64,000 nucleotides of DNA from Parabacteroides sp. PF5-9 (lineage in GTDB: Bacteria > Bacteroidota > Bacteroidia > Bacteroidales > Tannerellaceae). The stretch covers positions 1 through 64,000 of the forward strand of contig NZ_JARXWG010000005.1 of assembly GCF_029893105.1 (NCBI RefSeq), read 5' to 3'. A model generated the notes under the pieces. It was not told where the DNA came from, ran no database searches, and was given only the letters and a program-made list of their open reading frames with translations. This document shows positions 17,947-27,644 of this stretch, piece after piece. Both the position numbers and the translations under genes were made by a program. The first letter of the stretch is position 1; every line of letters starts with the position of its first letter.

Positions 17947-20064
17947 TCATATTGTAAATCTAAAAATACTCCCCTCCCCTCTTACACTCTCCACAGCAAG
18001 CGTACCGCCATGCTTCTCGATCAGTTCTTTACAGACGATCAGCCCCAGGCCGTTTCCCTGTTCTCCGGAAGTCCCTTTCTGTGATTGACGGCGGTTGATC
18101 TGGAACATTTGATGGAGTTGGTCGGAAGAGATGCCGATACCGGTATCACGGATGATAAAAGTGTGATTTTTGCCGGTTTGTTCTACGTATAAGGAGACGA
18201 GTCCGCCTTTGTGAGTAAACTTTACGCCATTTGTCAATAGGTTACGGACGATGGTCGCCACCATGTTCCGGTCGGCAGTCAGGATCGTGTTGACGGGTAT
18301 CTCTATATGCAGGAGAACGCCTTTGTTTTTAGCCATATTGTTTAACAGGGATATATCGGTGGCTAATTCCGTTGCCAGATCAAAAGCCGTAGGCGAATAA
18401 GGCATACGTCCGGTCTGTACCTGCGCCCAATTGAGCAGGTTATACAATAGTTCAACCTGACTGTCTGCCGACTTGAGTAACTCATTGTAGTAGGTCGAGA
18501 GCGACTCCGTGTCCCACTCTTTGGCATAATCGATCAACATTTGTAACGCTTCACGCTGGGCGATGGCGGGGTTTTTCAAGTCATGGGAGATAATACTGAA
18601 GAACTGGTCTTTGGTGGCGTTCATTTCGGCCAGTACCCGGTTGCGTTTGGTTCGAAGAGCCAGGACATACCAAAGGAGTATCAGGATAATAAAGCAAACG
18701 ATAAATCCGGATAACAGAATAAAGCGGTGCAGGTTCTGTTGCTTGATCACATGCTGCTGCCGTTCGATTTCCAACTCTTTTTCGGCTGTTTGATATTGAA
18801 TGTGGAAGTTGTTGAGTTGGTGCTGTGTCTCTTCCTTTTGCAGTTGTTTGAATAGTTCGGTCGATTTTTCTAAGTAATTGAGTGCAAGAACAGGATTCTG
18901 CGGTTTATGCAACGTATAAAGTCTATCGTAAGCAAGCATAACATCTTCCGACCGGTTGTTTTTCTCATTTTCAGCGACAGCACGCAACAGGTATTTTTCG
19001 GCATGAGCCTGACTGATACCGCTTTCGAGGTATATATCGCCCAGATGCAACAGACAGAGACTGACAAATTCGCTGAATGCATATTCCTCTGATGCCGTTA
19101 AAGCAATATTCAGCCGTTCAATGGCTTCACCCCATTCCCGTTTTTTCTTATGGATCAACGCCATGGCTATCCAGCAATCGATTTTGAACGAAATCCGATC
19201 CACCTGTTCGCATAACAAGTAGGACTCCTCGATACAGTCCCGGGCTTCCTCAATCCGATCCAGATCGATATAGAGGTTACACAATGCGTTCAACGACCAG
19301 ATAATCATTCGGGTATTCTCCAGTTCGCGGTTAATTACCAACCCTTTTTTGATACAGTCGATTGCCGACTCATTATTCTGATTATGTGTATGAAGGCTAC
19401 CCATACACAATAAGCTGTTGGCAACCATTGCCTGATCGCCGATAATTGTGGCGATAGCCAAACTCTCTTTCAGGCAGTCGAGTGCTTTGTCGAATTGCCC
19501 GGTAGAGGCGTAGTTTACATACAGGTTTTGCAATTTATGGATGATACGTGTGGAATCATTTATCTGGCGATAGAGGCTAAGACTCTTTTCGTTGTGAAAA
19601 ATCGCTTCCACATAATTGCCCCGGTCGGAGTAGTAGAGTGCCATTGCGCCATAAATAATCGCATCGATCAAATGCGGAGTCTCTTTTTCTGTCAGAGGAT
19701 TGATCTTATCGATATGCCCAAGTGCATGAATACGATCGGCAAGCTGGTTGGCCATTTCTACATGTGATCGGCCTTCGCTTTGGGAGAATACGGAGAACAG
19801 GCTATCTACATCCTGCCCCAATGTCAGGGTAGAAAAACTAAAAGAGAACAGTATGCCGATCAGGATTTTAATTCCTTTATTCTTTAAAAGCTTCTTTATC
19901 CTCTTTTTGTTTATCGACGATTTATCCAACCGTTTTTCGACATTTCGAACCCCTTCTTCTTCCGACAGCCAGTTGTCACTTTGCTCGATCAATAAGTCGC
20001 AGTAACGTTTTGTTTTTTCAGCTAAGGAGATAATCTCTTTTTTGTCCGGTTTCTTTGTCGCCAT
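17947..20064 (-). CDS. TPR sensor histidine kinase with an N-terminal extension
   Basis: A 705-residue kinase. Residues 1-62 are a charged Lys/Glu-rich stretch, followed by a hydrophobic signal/anchor segment (about 65-83), an extracytoplasmic TPR domain (about 90-430) and a membrane helix (about 445-470). The cytoplasmic kinase has H-box ISHDLKNP (His about 493), N-box NLLTNGVKFT, G1 DTGIGIS and G2 GNGLGL. It pairs with the response regulator at 22242. Its paralogue at 20270 starts directly with the signal peptide, so the 62-residue extension is peculiar to this copy; no internal ATG offers a shorter start. It has its own promoter and operator at 20084-20156. Confidence 0.93.
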   Translation of the reverse strand: MATKKPDKKEIISLAEKTKRYCDLLIEQSDNWLSEEEGVRNVEKRLDKSSINKKRIKKLLKNKGIKILIGILFSFSFSTLTLGQDVDSLFSVFSQSEGRSHVEMANQLADRIHALGHIDKINPLTEKETPHLIDAIIYGAMALYYSDRGNYVEAIFHNEKSLSLYRQINDSTRIIHKLQNLYVNYASTGQFDKALDCLKESLAIATIIGDQAMVANSLLCMGSLHTHNQNNESAIDCIKKGLVINRELENTRMIIWSLNALCNLYIDLDRIEEARDCIEESYLLCEQVDRISFKIDCWIAMALIHKKKREWGEAIERLNIALTASEEYAFSEFVSLCLLHLGDIYLESGISQAHAEKYLLRAVAENEKNNRSEDVMLAYDRLYTLHKPQNPVLALNYLEKSTELFKQLQKEETQHQLNNFHIQYQTAEKELEIERQQHVIKQQNLHRFILLSGFIVCFIILILLWYVLALRTKRNRVLAEMNATKDQFFSIISHDLKNPAIAQREALQMLIDYAKEWDTESLSTYYNELLKSADSQVELLYNLLNWAQVQTGRMPYSPTAFDLATELATDISLLNNMAKNKGVLLHIEIPVNTILTADRNMVATIVRNLLTNGVKFTHKGGLVSLYVEQTGKNHTFIIRDTGIGISSDQLHQMFQINRRQSQKGTSGEQGNGLGLIVCKELIEKHGGTLAVESVRGEGSIFRFTI

Positions 20065-20083
20065 AATCTATAGAATTTATATC

Positions 20084-20156
20084 GACAAAGTTCGATACCG
20101 TCGAGAACCGCAACAATGAGTAAAAATACTCAATCTGTCTAAGTAATATTACTTAG
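20084..20156 (-). promoter_or_regulatory. operator and promoter of the second histidine kinase gene
   Basis: On the minus strand, in order: the 18-bp perfect palindrome CTAAGTAATATTACTTAG (20139-20156), a 7-bp spacer, GAGTATTTTTACTC (20118-20131), an abutting ATTG (-33), 20 bp, then GAACTTTG (one mismatch to the -7 TAnnTTTG). The start codon is at 20064. The same arrangement lies before the secreted-protein operon at 23003-23067, so both are probably bound by one regulator, most simply the LuxR-type response regulator encoded at 22242. Confidence 0.65.
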
Positions 20157-20269
20157 TACAAACTGTTCAAAAAGGTTATAAAACGCGAGTTCGACATAAA
20201 AACAGGCTTTGAATGGAAGAAGATGGAAAGAGGTTCTCTTCAAATTTTGCCCTATTTGAAACTTGTTCA

Positions 20270-22213
20270 TTATATAGTGAACCAAAAGCGGCTTCCTTTT
20301 CCCTCTTCACTTTCCACATGAAGGGTGCTTCCGTGTTTTTCGATCAGCTCTTTGCAGACGAGAAGACCGATTCCGCTACCGTGTTCACCGGCTGTTCCGG
20401 TTTTTGAGCGTTGACTGTCGAGAAGGAAGAGAGTTTTCATCTGTTCTCGGCTCATGCCTGTGCCTGTATCGGTAACAGAAATCCGACAATGACTATTCTC
20501 TTCCGGTTGTATCTCCAAGGTGATACATCCGTCTTTACCTGTGAATTTCACGGCATTGGTCAAGAGGTTACGCACAACGGTCGTCAGCATATTCCGGTCA
20601 CCCGTCACCATAGCGGTATCGGGCATTTGAACACCCAAGGTAATTCCTTTCCGGTCTGCCATATTCCTAATCAGGGCAATATCCAAATGCAACTCGGCAG
20701 TCAGATCGAAAAGTGCCGGTTTGTAAGGCATCCGTCCGGTTTGCACCTGTGCCCAGTTCAGGAGATTATAAAGCAACTCGACCTGTCCGTCTGCTGATTT
20801 AAGAAGTTCTTCATAGTAAAGAGAGAGGGACTCTGTGTCCCATTTCCCCGAGTGAGCGATCAGTTGCTGTAGTGCATCACGCTGTGCGATCACAGGATTC
20901 TTCAGGTCGTGTGAGATGATACTGAAAAATTTGTCTTTGGTGGTGTTAATTTCGGCCAACACCCTGTTGCGTTTGTTTCGCAGATTGACAATAACCATGA
21001 GCAATGCCACCAATATTCCAGCGATAACCAATCCGCCGATAAATACATATTGCCGGGTTTTATGCTTCTCTATTTCGGCCTGTTGGCGCAGGATTTCAAC
21101 ATCTTTTTGCTGTGTGTCATATTTGACTTGAAACTCATTGATTTGTTGTTGGGTAGACTCCTGAAACAGCGAGTCGTTCAAGGCGATAAATTGCTCCAGT
21201 GTCGAAAGGGCAAGCTGTGGCTGATCCGTCTGTTTGTATAATTGATGGAGTGTATTCAATGCTTCGCGTTTACTTCTTCTGATCGTATACGCTTCGGCCA
21301 GCGCAATACAACGGGTCAAGACATCAATACCCTCTTTATACCTTTCCTCTTTCAGATAGAGCCGCCCCAGCGACATCAGCGAAACAACCTCCATCCGTTG
21401 ATTTCCTTTTTTTTCAAAAAACTGAAGTCCTAGGCGGAAACTCGCTTCTGCTTGTTCCAAACTATCGAGTGCAAAATAGATATCTCCTTTGATATTCAGG
21501 TGTACGGCAATACGATCTCCCTTTACACCCTCATTCAACGTTTCATCCATGGCCAACGCTTCTTCAATGAGTGGTAAGGCCTCTTTGGCTTCACCCAATA
21601 AGAGTGTCTCTTTGGCAAGTGAGGCCAATCGGTTAGCGTAATAGAGCGGACGTGCCAGCACACGTTCCATATCTATGGCTTCCTGAAAAAAGCGAATAGC
21701 CGCTTCATGTTGTCCCCACTGGCTATGCACGATACCCAAACTATTCAACGTCACACTAAGCCCCTCTTTATCGTCTATCTCTTTTTCATATACATAACAT
21801 TTCATCAATAGTTGAACCGATTTCTCATACTCCCCCAAATAATGGTAGTTGATTGCCGCATCACCATACATGATATCGGCCGACAAAAATTCACCCACCT
21901 GTTCATAAAGTTTTGCCGCCTCCAAATAAAACAATGTGCTTTTGTTGTAATCCGAATGTTGGTGTTTGGCGTAATATCCCATGACTTCAGATATAATGGC
22001 CTGCTGGTGTTTCGTCGACAGGTTATTGTCTATTTGAAAAAGCGTATCCACATAATCTAGTTCGTACACCGTCCGGGCAATCTCATTGGCAAGTACAATC
22101 TGCTTATTTCGACTGGATTGGGTGTAAAGCGAAAACAAGCTGTCTACATCTTGTGCACACAACACAACGGAAAAAAGAAATAACAGTGCGAGAAGTAATT
22201 TTATTTTATTCAT
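20270..22213 (-). CDS. TPR sensor histidine kinase
   Basis: A 647-residue kinase with a signal peptide (about 1-20, VVLCAQ) and a periplasmic TPR domain (about 25-375). A membrane helix (about 390-412) precedes a HisKA/HATPase unit with ISHDLKNP (His about 436), NLLTNAVKFT, DTGTGMS and GSGIGL. It starts 28 bases after the response regulator stop and is likely cotranscribed with it. It is clearly homologous to the next gene (shared QDVDSLFS after the signal, NLLNWAQVQTGRMPY in the DHp region), so this is a tandem duplication. Confidence 0.93.
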   Translation of the reverse strand: MNKIKLLLALLFLFSVVLCAQDVDSLFSLYTQSSRNKQIVLANEIARTVYELDYVDTLFQIDNNLSTKHQQAIISEVMGYYAKHQHSDYNKSTLFYLEAAKLYEQVGEFLSADIMYGDAAINYHYLGEYEKSVQLLMKCYVYEKEIDDKEGLSVTLNSLGIVHSQWGQHEAAIRFFQEAIDMERVLARPLYYANRLASLAKETLLLGEAKEALPLIEEALAMDETLNEGVKGDRIAVHLNIKGDIYFALDSLEQAEASFRLGLQFFEKKGNQRMEVVSLMSLGRLYLKEERYKEGIDVLTRCIALAEAYTIRRSKREALNTLHQLYKQTDQPQLALSTLEQFIALNDSLFQESTQQQINEFQVKYDTQQKDVEILRQQAEIEKHKTRQYVFIGGLVIAGILVALLMVIVNLRNKRNRVLAEINTTKDKFFSIISHDLKNPVIAQRDALQQLIAHSGKWDTESLSLYYEELLKSADGQVELLYNLLNWAQVQTGRMPYKPALFDLTAELHLDIALIRNMADRKGITLGVQMPDTAMVTGDRNMLTTVVRNLLTNAVKFTGKDGCITLEIQPEENSHCRISVTDTGTGMSREQMKTLFLLDSQRSKTGTAGEHGSGIGLLVCKELIEKHGSTLHVESEEGKGSRFWFTI

Positions 22214-22241
22214 AACTGATCAGATTTAGAACTTTTGCAGA

Positions 22242-22889
22242 TTACTCCAAGCTGACTATTCCATGTTTCAGTGCATATTGCACCATCTCCATCGTGTTGT
22301 TGATACCAAGTTTGCGGAAAATATTGTTCTTATGGTTATCTACCGTGCGCGAACTGATACAGAGTCGGTCGGCAATCTGTTTACTTAACAATCCATCACG
22401 ACAGAGGAGTATAATCTCCTTTTCTCGTTCGGTAAACTCCGGTGTGACTTCGGCGGTTCGTTTTTTGGAGACATAGATCTTGTAGATAATGGCGGAAATA
22501 TCATTCCCGAAATAGTCAAAACCGTTCATAATCGCGCGGATGGCCTGTGCGATCTCATCCGCTCCTCCCTGCCGTTTGCTGATAAACCCTTCGATGCCAA
22601 TATCCAACATCTCCTGTATGACATCGGCCGTGTTTTCGGCGGAGATCGCCAATACTTTTATAAGGGGATACTCCTTTCTGATCCTTCGGGCAATTTCTAT
22701 TCCGGTCATATCGGGCAGGGCTATATCCAGGAGGATAATATCCGGCGTTACGGTTTCAAGCAGACGGAACAAGGCTGAACCGCAATCTGCTTCACCGGCG
22801 ATGCAAATATCGGTATGCCCATTCATGATCGCACTTTTTATCCCCAGACGAAACAGGGCGTGGTCATCAACTAAAATTGTGTTTATCAT
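22242..22889 (-). CDS. NarL/LuxR-family response regulator
   Basis: A 215-residue two-component regulator. The receiver domain (1-125) has the acidic pair near DDH and the phosphoacceptor D55 in ILLDIALPD. The LuxR/GerE helix-turn-helix (about 148-210) has LTEREKEIILLCRDG and SSRTVDNHKNNIFRKLG. It is followed by the two TPR kinases and is divergent from the secreted-protein operon. A plausible role is to bind the paired operator at 23003 and at 20118-20156; NarL-type proteins often bind TAC-containing heptamers, and TACTTAG and TACTC occur there. Confidence 0.94.
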   Translation of the reverse strand: MINTILVDDHALFRLGIKSAIMNGHTDICIAGEADCGSALFRLLETVTPDIILLDIALPDMTGIEIARRIRKEYPLIKVLAISAENTADVIQEMLDIGIEGFISKRQGGADEIAQAIRAIMNGFDYFGNDISAIIYKIYVSKKRTAEVTPEFTEREKEIILLCRDGLLSKQIADRLCISSRTVDNHKNNIFRKLGINNTMEMVQYALKHGIVSLE

Positions 22890-23002
22890 AAAAGTAAAAG
22901 AACAAGATTTATTTTGAAAATCAAAGCGTAAGATACTGTCTATCTTTCACAAATCAAAATCTGAAAAAGATTTTCTATCTCTTTCCCTCGTTCTATTAAG
23001 CA

Positions 23003-23067
23003 AAATTACTTAGTCCAATTTGAGTAAAATTACTCATTGACAGGTTTTTCCCCGGCACATACTTTTG
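23003..23067 (+). promoter_or_regulatory. operator and promoter of the secreted-protein operon
   Basis: TTACTTAG at about 23006-23013 is followed after 8 bp by GAGTAAAATTACTC (23022-23035), then ATTG (TTG 23037-23039), exactly 20 bp, and TACTTTTG (23060-23067), a perfect -7 TAnnTTTG. The order and spacing copy the element before the kinase gene at 20064. The transcript would start near 23075, giving a leader of about 60 nt before the lipoprotein start. Confidence 0.7.
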
Positions 23068-23139
23068 TGGAGTGAACTTTTCATTGGTGCAATCCAAAAA
23101 AGAAGAGTAACAAACAAACAACTACTAAATATGACAATT

Positions 23140-24801
23140 ATGAAAACAAAGTACATCTTAGGAATGATCCTTTCCGCGGCAGTCTGGTTGACCGGATGCG
23201 AGTATGACGACAATGAATTATGGGATACAGTAAACGGTCAGGCCGTGCGCATCGCTGCATTGGAGCAATGGCAAAAGACGGTGAACAGCAACATCTCCAC
23301 TTTACAGGGGATTGTTTCGGCACTTGAGTATAACGACTATGTAACGAAAGTGACTCCATTTGACACTCCGGCACCGGGCGGCTACACAATCGCATTCGCC
23401 AATAACTCGCCAATCACCATCTATAACGGCACTGACGGAAAAAACGGCACTGACGGAAAGGATGGTGCAGACGGAAAAGACGGCTCGACACCCGTTGTGG
23501 GAGTGAAGGAATATCCCGCCAAAAGCGGAGTCTACTATTGGACGGTAAACGGTGAATGGCTTTCCATCGACGAAAAGTCCCCAGACAAGAAGATACCCGT
23601 GACGGGTGAAAAAGGTAGAGACGGAGCGACACCGAAGCTGGCTATCGGCACCGATAACTACTGGTATATCTCAGCCGACGGCACAGCCTCCGGTAAGGCC
23701 CCGGGTGCAGGTTGGGCAAATACAGGCGTGAAAGCCACCGGAGACAGAGGGGCGGATGGCGCCAAAAGCGATAACATTTTCGCCTATAACGGCGTAGACA
23801 ATACCCACCCGGATTATGTGCTATTCAAACTCGCCAACGGAGAGATTATCTCCTTACCCAAATACAGAACCCTTGGTATCAGTTTCAGTCAGCCGGAAAT
23901 CTTTATACCAAACAAAGAACAAGTGATCTCATTCATTGGAACAGGCACGACAGAATCGACCAACATCTGGGCGATAGATATTCCGGAGGGATGGAGTATA
24001 TCAGTCAATCTGTTGGCTAAAACAATCACTATCACACCTCCAAAGACAATTGGCCCGGCTAATTCGGGAGGCACGTCAACGATACTGGTTGCCGACGGTG
24101 ACCGGGTAACGGCCATGTACAGATTGACACTCAATTCCGTATCCAACAACGAGAAAGGCTCCACCTATTATGAAAACGGCAAAGCGACGGGTATGATCTA
24201 TATCCCTACCGGGGAGCCCCGCGATGGCACAGGCCGCATAATAAGCCTACAAGAATCAACGGCAGCGTGGGCAGAGAGTGGATATGACAATGATCAGACG
24301 GGATGCGACTCTTACACAAACGGTCGATTGAATATGGCGGCAATGGCCACCTATATCCGCGACAACGATAAATCGTGGAGTAATTTCCCCGCATTCGAAT
24401 GGATACATACGATGAACGGTGGCACAGCCAACTATACGTCTGACGCTACGGGTCTTTGGTATTTCCCAGCCCCAGCGGATTTACAATATTTATTATGTGC
24501 GGCAGCCGAAAAGCCGTTGCAGACCTGGTCCTGGCCTGACAGTGATAATCCAAAGAAATATTTAGCTCCGTTTACATTTGACTTGACGACATTTAATGGT
24601 TGGCTGACGGCTAATGGCGGGACAGCACTCTCCATTAGTGAGGCAAAAGCCTACCGGTTGTCCAAAGAGCAAGAAGTTGGTGGTGATGATGGTAAGTACT
24701 ACTATATGTGGTGTATCAGTTTCTATGAAGGAGAAACAGCGAACACTGCCTATAAGGAATATAGTAAATACTCTCTCACCCGGGCTATCCTGGCATTTTA
24801 A
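23140..24801 (+). CDS. DUF4988-type lipoprotein with collagen-like repeats
   Basis: A 553-residue lipoprotein: the signal peptide ends in a WLTGC lipobox. It then has a short coiled segment (VNGQAVRIAALEQWQKTV), typical of DUF4988 / PL29 N-terminal domains, and Gly-x-x collagen-like stretches (DGKNGTDGKDGADGKDG; GEKGRDGATP; GDRGADGAKS) alternating with small beta modules. A C-terminal domain (about 350-553; GLWYFPAPADLQYLL) resembles DUF1566/FISUMP folds. It is probably surface exposed. In-frame ATGs exist at 23131 and 23140; 23140 gives the more regular signal peptide. It is the first gene of the operon driven from 23037-23067. Confidence 0.85.
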   Translation: MKTKYILGMILSAAVWLTGCEYDDNELWDTVNGQAVRIAALEQWQKTVNSNISTLQGIVSALEYNDYVTKVTPFDTPAPGGYTIAFANNSPITIYNGTDGKNGTDGKDGADGKDGSTPVVGVKEYPAKSGVYYWTVNGEWLSIDEKSPDKKIPVTGEKGRDGATPKLAIGTDNYWYISADGTASGKAPGAGWANTGVKATGDRGADGAKSDNIFAYNGVDNTHPDYVLFKLANGEIISLPKYRTLGISFSQPEIFIPNKEQVISFIGTGTTESTNIWAIDIPEGWSISVNLLAKTITITPPKTIGPANSGGTSTILVADGDRVTAMYRLTLNSVSNNEKGSTYYENGKATGMIYIPTGEPRDGTGRIISLQESTAAWAESGYDNDQTGCDSYTNGRLNMAAMATYIRDNDKSWSNFPAFEWIHTMNGGTANYTSDATGLWYFPAPADLQYLLCAAAEKPLQTWSWPDSDNPKKYLAPFTFDLTTFNGWLTANGGTALSISEAKAYRLSKEQEVGGDDGKYYYMWCISFYEGETANTAYKEYSKYSLTRAILAF

Positions 24802-24903
24802 CCCACTGATCGATGCGTCTCCTCCGCGTGGGGGAGATGTATCGGTGTCATTATTTCAACGCGAAATTCTTTTTGAAATATCCTCAACAAAAACAACTCA
24901 AAA

Positions 24904-26616
24904 ATGAAGACAAAAGTATTTTTTATAACATTGTTGCTTAGCCTGTTTAGTATAAACAGCGGTTATGCGCAACTGGGTAACGCTTTGAAGAAAGCGAAAG
25001 AGAAAGCAAAGGAGGTCGTAAAGGATACGACAAAAGAGACGGTTCTGCCCGAAAGTAAGACAGAACAGGCTCAGGAAAAAGCAACAACTCCAGACGCTGA
25101 TTCCAGACAGAAAGCCAGTTCGGGAAATAAACTCAAACCTTCTGCTGCCGCTATTGCTGCCGATCCAAAAGCCAGCGACGAAACGATTGAAAGTGGCTTT
25201 ACCAGATCTCATAGCGAGATACGTGCTCATTACGAACAACTGTCGGACAAGGTCTATTATAAACCCTACTACGCTGACGAATGCAACTATTTTTATGCGC
25301 TCGGAGAAGAACAGCAACAAGTATTTCAGACGGAATTGAGTTATGTCGAGCAGACTTATCAGGCTGCCCGCAAATTTGCACACATAAAGATCATACAGCC
25401 AATAAACTATCGGAATTACGTGAAAGTAAAAATACCGGCTTACCGCGAAAATCCCGCGCGTGAAGGGTACGCTGTCATAGGGCAACATGCTGTATATGCT
25501 TACTTTGCCCAATTCGCAGCCGATCCCGAAGGTTTTTACCCGTACCTGAACTTTGTTTCCGCACGCGTGGCTCATACGGCACTCAGCTTCTTTAAGGTGG
25601 CCGAGTGGATGAACAGAAATGGCGAACAATGTGAGTGTGCGATCACGCTCGAAGACGGCAGTAAAGCCCAATTAGTAGAAAGTTTTCAGGGGTGGAAACT
25701 TAAAATGAACGATGAATTTTTCCGCTTAAACAAGATACTTAACGAACAAACCCCCTTTAATACCATTGGAAAAGCGGCGGTCGGTGTCTTGCAGCAAATG
25801 AAAAAAGCGGAAAGCGATAGCAATTTACCGATACTGCGTATGTATTTCCACCGGTATGAAACCATCATAGACGATTTGATGAATCATCCCCAAAAAGTAG
25901 AAGAAGAGTCATATTTTATGCTTGTACGCGAATACAACGCATACAAGGAAAAATACGAAGGATGGGCTGCTACCACAAAATCAGCCAATAATTATAATCC
26001 GACAAGCGCACAAACGCAATCAAACAGTAACTCCAACGAAACCAAAGCGGCGGTCGACGACAAGGAAGGGGTTGTTATTAACGGTATCAAATGGGCGATC
26101 TCTAATATCGCCGCTCCCGGCACCTTTGCCGCCAAACCCGAAGATGCAGGTTTGATGTACCAATGGAACCGGAAAAAAGGCTGGCATGCAACCACACCAA
26201 AGAATTTCGAAGGCGATTGGATTAATAAAGAACAAACCGGCAAGGTATGGGAAAAAGCGAACGACCCCAGCCCGGAAGGATGGCGTATACCAACCTTAGC
26301 CGAAATGCAAAAGTTGTTGGATGAAACCAAAGTGACTCAAGAATGGATAACTGTAAACGGAGTACCGGGAAAGAAATATACGGATAAAGCTTCCGGCAAG
26401 TCTATTTTTCTTCCGGCTGCAGGTAGTCGCCACCAGGGTAATGGTAATCTCAACAAGCTGGCCGGTGACAACGCTTCCGGAGCCTACTGGAGTAGCGAGG
26501 CTACTGTTCAACGAAATGCCCACTGTCTGACCTTCGCCAAGACATTTTCAAAAGCAGATAATTACTCGGCTGCAAATGGCAATTACGGTTATTGCCTCCG
26601 TTGTGTGAAAAAATAA
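24904..26616 (+). CDS. secreted protein with C-terminal FISUMP domain
   Basis: A 570-residue exported protein. The signal peptide (about 1-22, SGYAQ) is followed by a Lys/Glu-rich amphipathic helix (LGNALKKAKEKAKEVV), a Glu/Ala-rich linker and a largely helical middle domain (about 85-355) that I do not recognise. A C-terminal Fibrobacter-succinogenes-major-paralogous-type domain (about 380-570) has VINGIKWAISNIAAPG, PEGWRIPTLAEMQKLLDE and the closing GYCLRCVKK. The function of the domain is unknown; it is found in many Bacteroidetes surface proteins. It lies 102 bp after the lipoprotein gene with no visible terminator between. Confidence 0.88.
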   Translation: MKTKVFFITLLLSLFSINSGYAQLGNALKKAKEKAKEVVKDTTKETVLPESKTEQAQEKATTPDADSRQKASSGNKLKPSAAAIAADPKASDETIESGFTRSHSEIRAHYEQLSDKVYYKPYYADECNYFYALGEEQQQVFQTELSYVEQTYQAARKFAHIKIIQPINYRNYVKVKIPAYRENPAREGYAVIGQHAVYAYFAQFAADPEGFYPYLNFVSARVAHTALSFFKVAEWMNRNGEQCECAITLEDGSKAQLVESFQGWKLKMNDEFFRLNKILNEQTPFNTIGKAAVGVLQQMKKAESDSNLPILRMYFHRYETIIDDLMNHPQKVEEESYFMLVREYNAYKEKYEGWAATTKSANNYNPTSAQTQSNSNSNETKAAVDDKEGVVINGIKWAISNIAAPGTFAAKPEDAGLMYQWNRKKGWHATTPKNFEGDWINKEQTGKVWEKANDPSPEGWRIPTLAEMQKLLDETKVTQEWITVNGVPGKKYTDKASGKSIFLPAAGSRHQGNGNLNKLAGDNASGAYWSSEATVQRNAHCLTFAKTFSKADNYSAANGNYGYCLRCVKK

Positions 26617-26640
26617 AATGAACAAAAAAACAATGATATT

Positions 26641-27642
26641 ATGAACAAAATATGCTTTTTTAGAACCTTAATGGCGATAGTCATTATGTTCACAACAGGT
26701 ACAGACGCACAAGCGCAAGGGTTGAAAGGCCTTGTAAATAAAGTTAAAGATAAAACAGGACAGACGGCTACCAAAGAGGGCGGAGGTGCAGTAGCCGGTA
26801 AAGCGGTCATGCTTAAACAACCCTGGTCGGTAGGCGAGAATGGGACAGGGAGTGTACAGGCGACATTTGCAGATGGTGTCCTGACGATCTCAGGAACAGG
26901 GCGAATGAAAAATTTCGATGTCACCATGCATTCCGACAACCGTCCGTGGGGCGCACATGCCAAGGATATAACGACCGTAATCGTGGAGGAAGGGGTTACC
27001 CGTGTCTCATCACCTGCTTTCTATAGGTGTGAAAACATCACATCGGTCTCTCTGCCCAGCACATTAACAAGCATTGGCGGAAGCGCGTTCTATGGGTGTA
27101 AATCTTTGCCTACGATTACGCTACCCAAGAGTTTGACTGATTTCGAAACGGGACAGATACAAACCGACCAGGGAACAAAGGAGCGAGCTGGTCTGTTCGA
27201 GCAGTGCACAACGCTTAGCGAAATTAAGGTAGAGGCCGGAAATGCGAAGTACAAAGCCATAGACGGCATACTGTATGAATTCTTTAGTAACAAATGGCGA
27301 TTGAAAGCTTATCCGGCAGGACGTTCGGCCACTAAATTTACCATTCCCGACAATACACCGGTTATACAGACAGGCGCTTTTGCATCATGTCAGGCAATCA
27401 AAGAAGTCATATTACCTGCCAGTTGCGGAACCATCGATGAGGTTGCTTTCAAAGACTGCGTGAATCTGCAATCACTCACCATGAATCAGTCGTCGGGAGT
27501 CGTCTCTTTGAGCCGGCATGCCTTTCAAGGTGTAGAGATGACGAAAGTTAAGTTCATCGTTCCCTCCAAACTCCTCAACGACTACAAAACCCGCCCCGAC
27601 TATGAGTGGAGGGATTGGGCCGATCAATTTACAGGGAAATAA
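26641..27642 (+). CDS. secreted BspA-like leucine-rich-repeat protein
   Basis: A 333-residue exported protein. The signal peptide (about 1-26, TDAQAQ) is followed by an amphipathic helix, GLKGLVNKVKDKTGQ, like that of the upstream protein. Then come a small beta segment (GTLTISGTGRM-like, residues 60-80) and LRR_5/BspA-type repeats (ITSVSLPSTLTSIGGSAFYG; AIKEVILPASCGTIDEVAF). Such proteins bind host or microbial surface ligands in known cases. It is 24 bp after the FISUMP gene and 2 bp before the next gene, so it is in the same operon. Confidence 0.88.
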   Translation: MNKICFFRTLMAIVIMFTTGTDAQAQGLKGLVNKVKDKTGQTATKEGGGAVAGKAVMLKQPWSVGENGTGSVQATFADGVLTISGTGRMKNFDVTMHSDNRPWGAHAKDITTVIVEEGVTRVSSPAFYRCENITSVSLPSTLTSIGGSAFYGCKSLPTITLPKSLTDFETGQIQTDQGTKERAGLFEQCTTLSEIKVEAGNAKYKAIDGILYEFFSNKWRLKAYPAGRSATKFTIPDNTPVIQTGAFASCQAIKEVILPASCGTIDEVAFKDCVNLQSLTMNQSSGVVSLSRHAFQGVEMTKVKFIVPSKLLNDYKTRPDYEWRDWADQFTGK

Positions 27643-27644
27643 TC

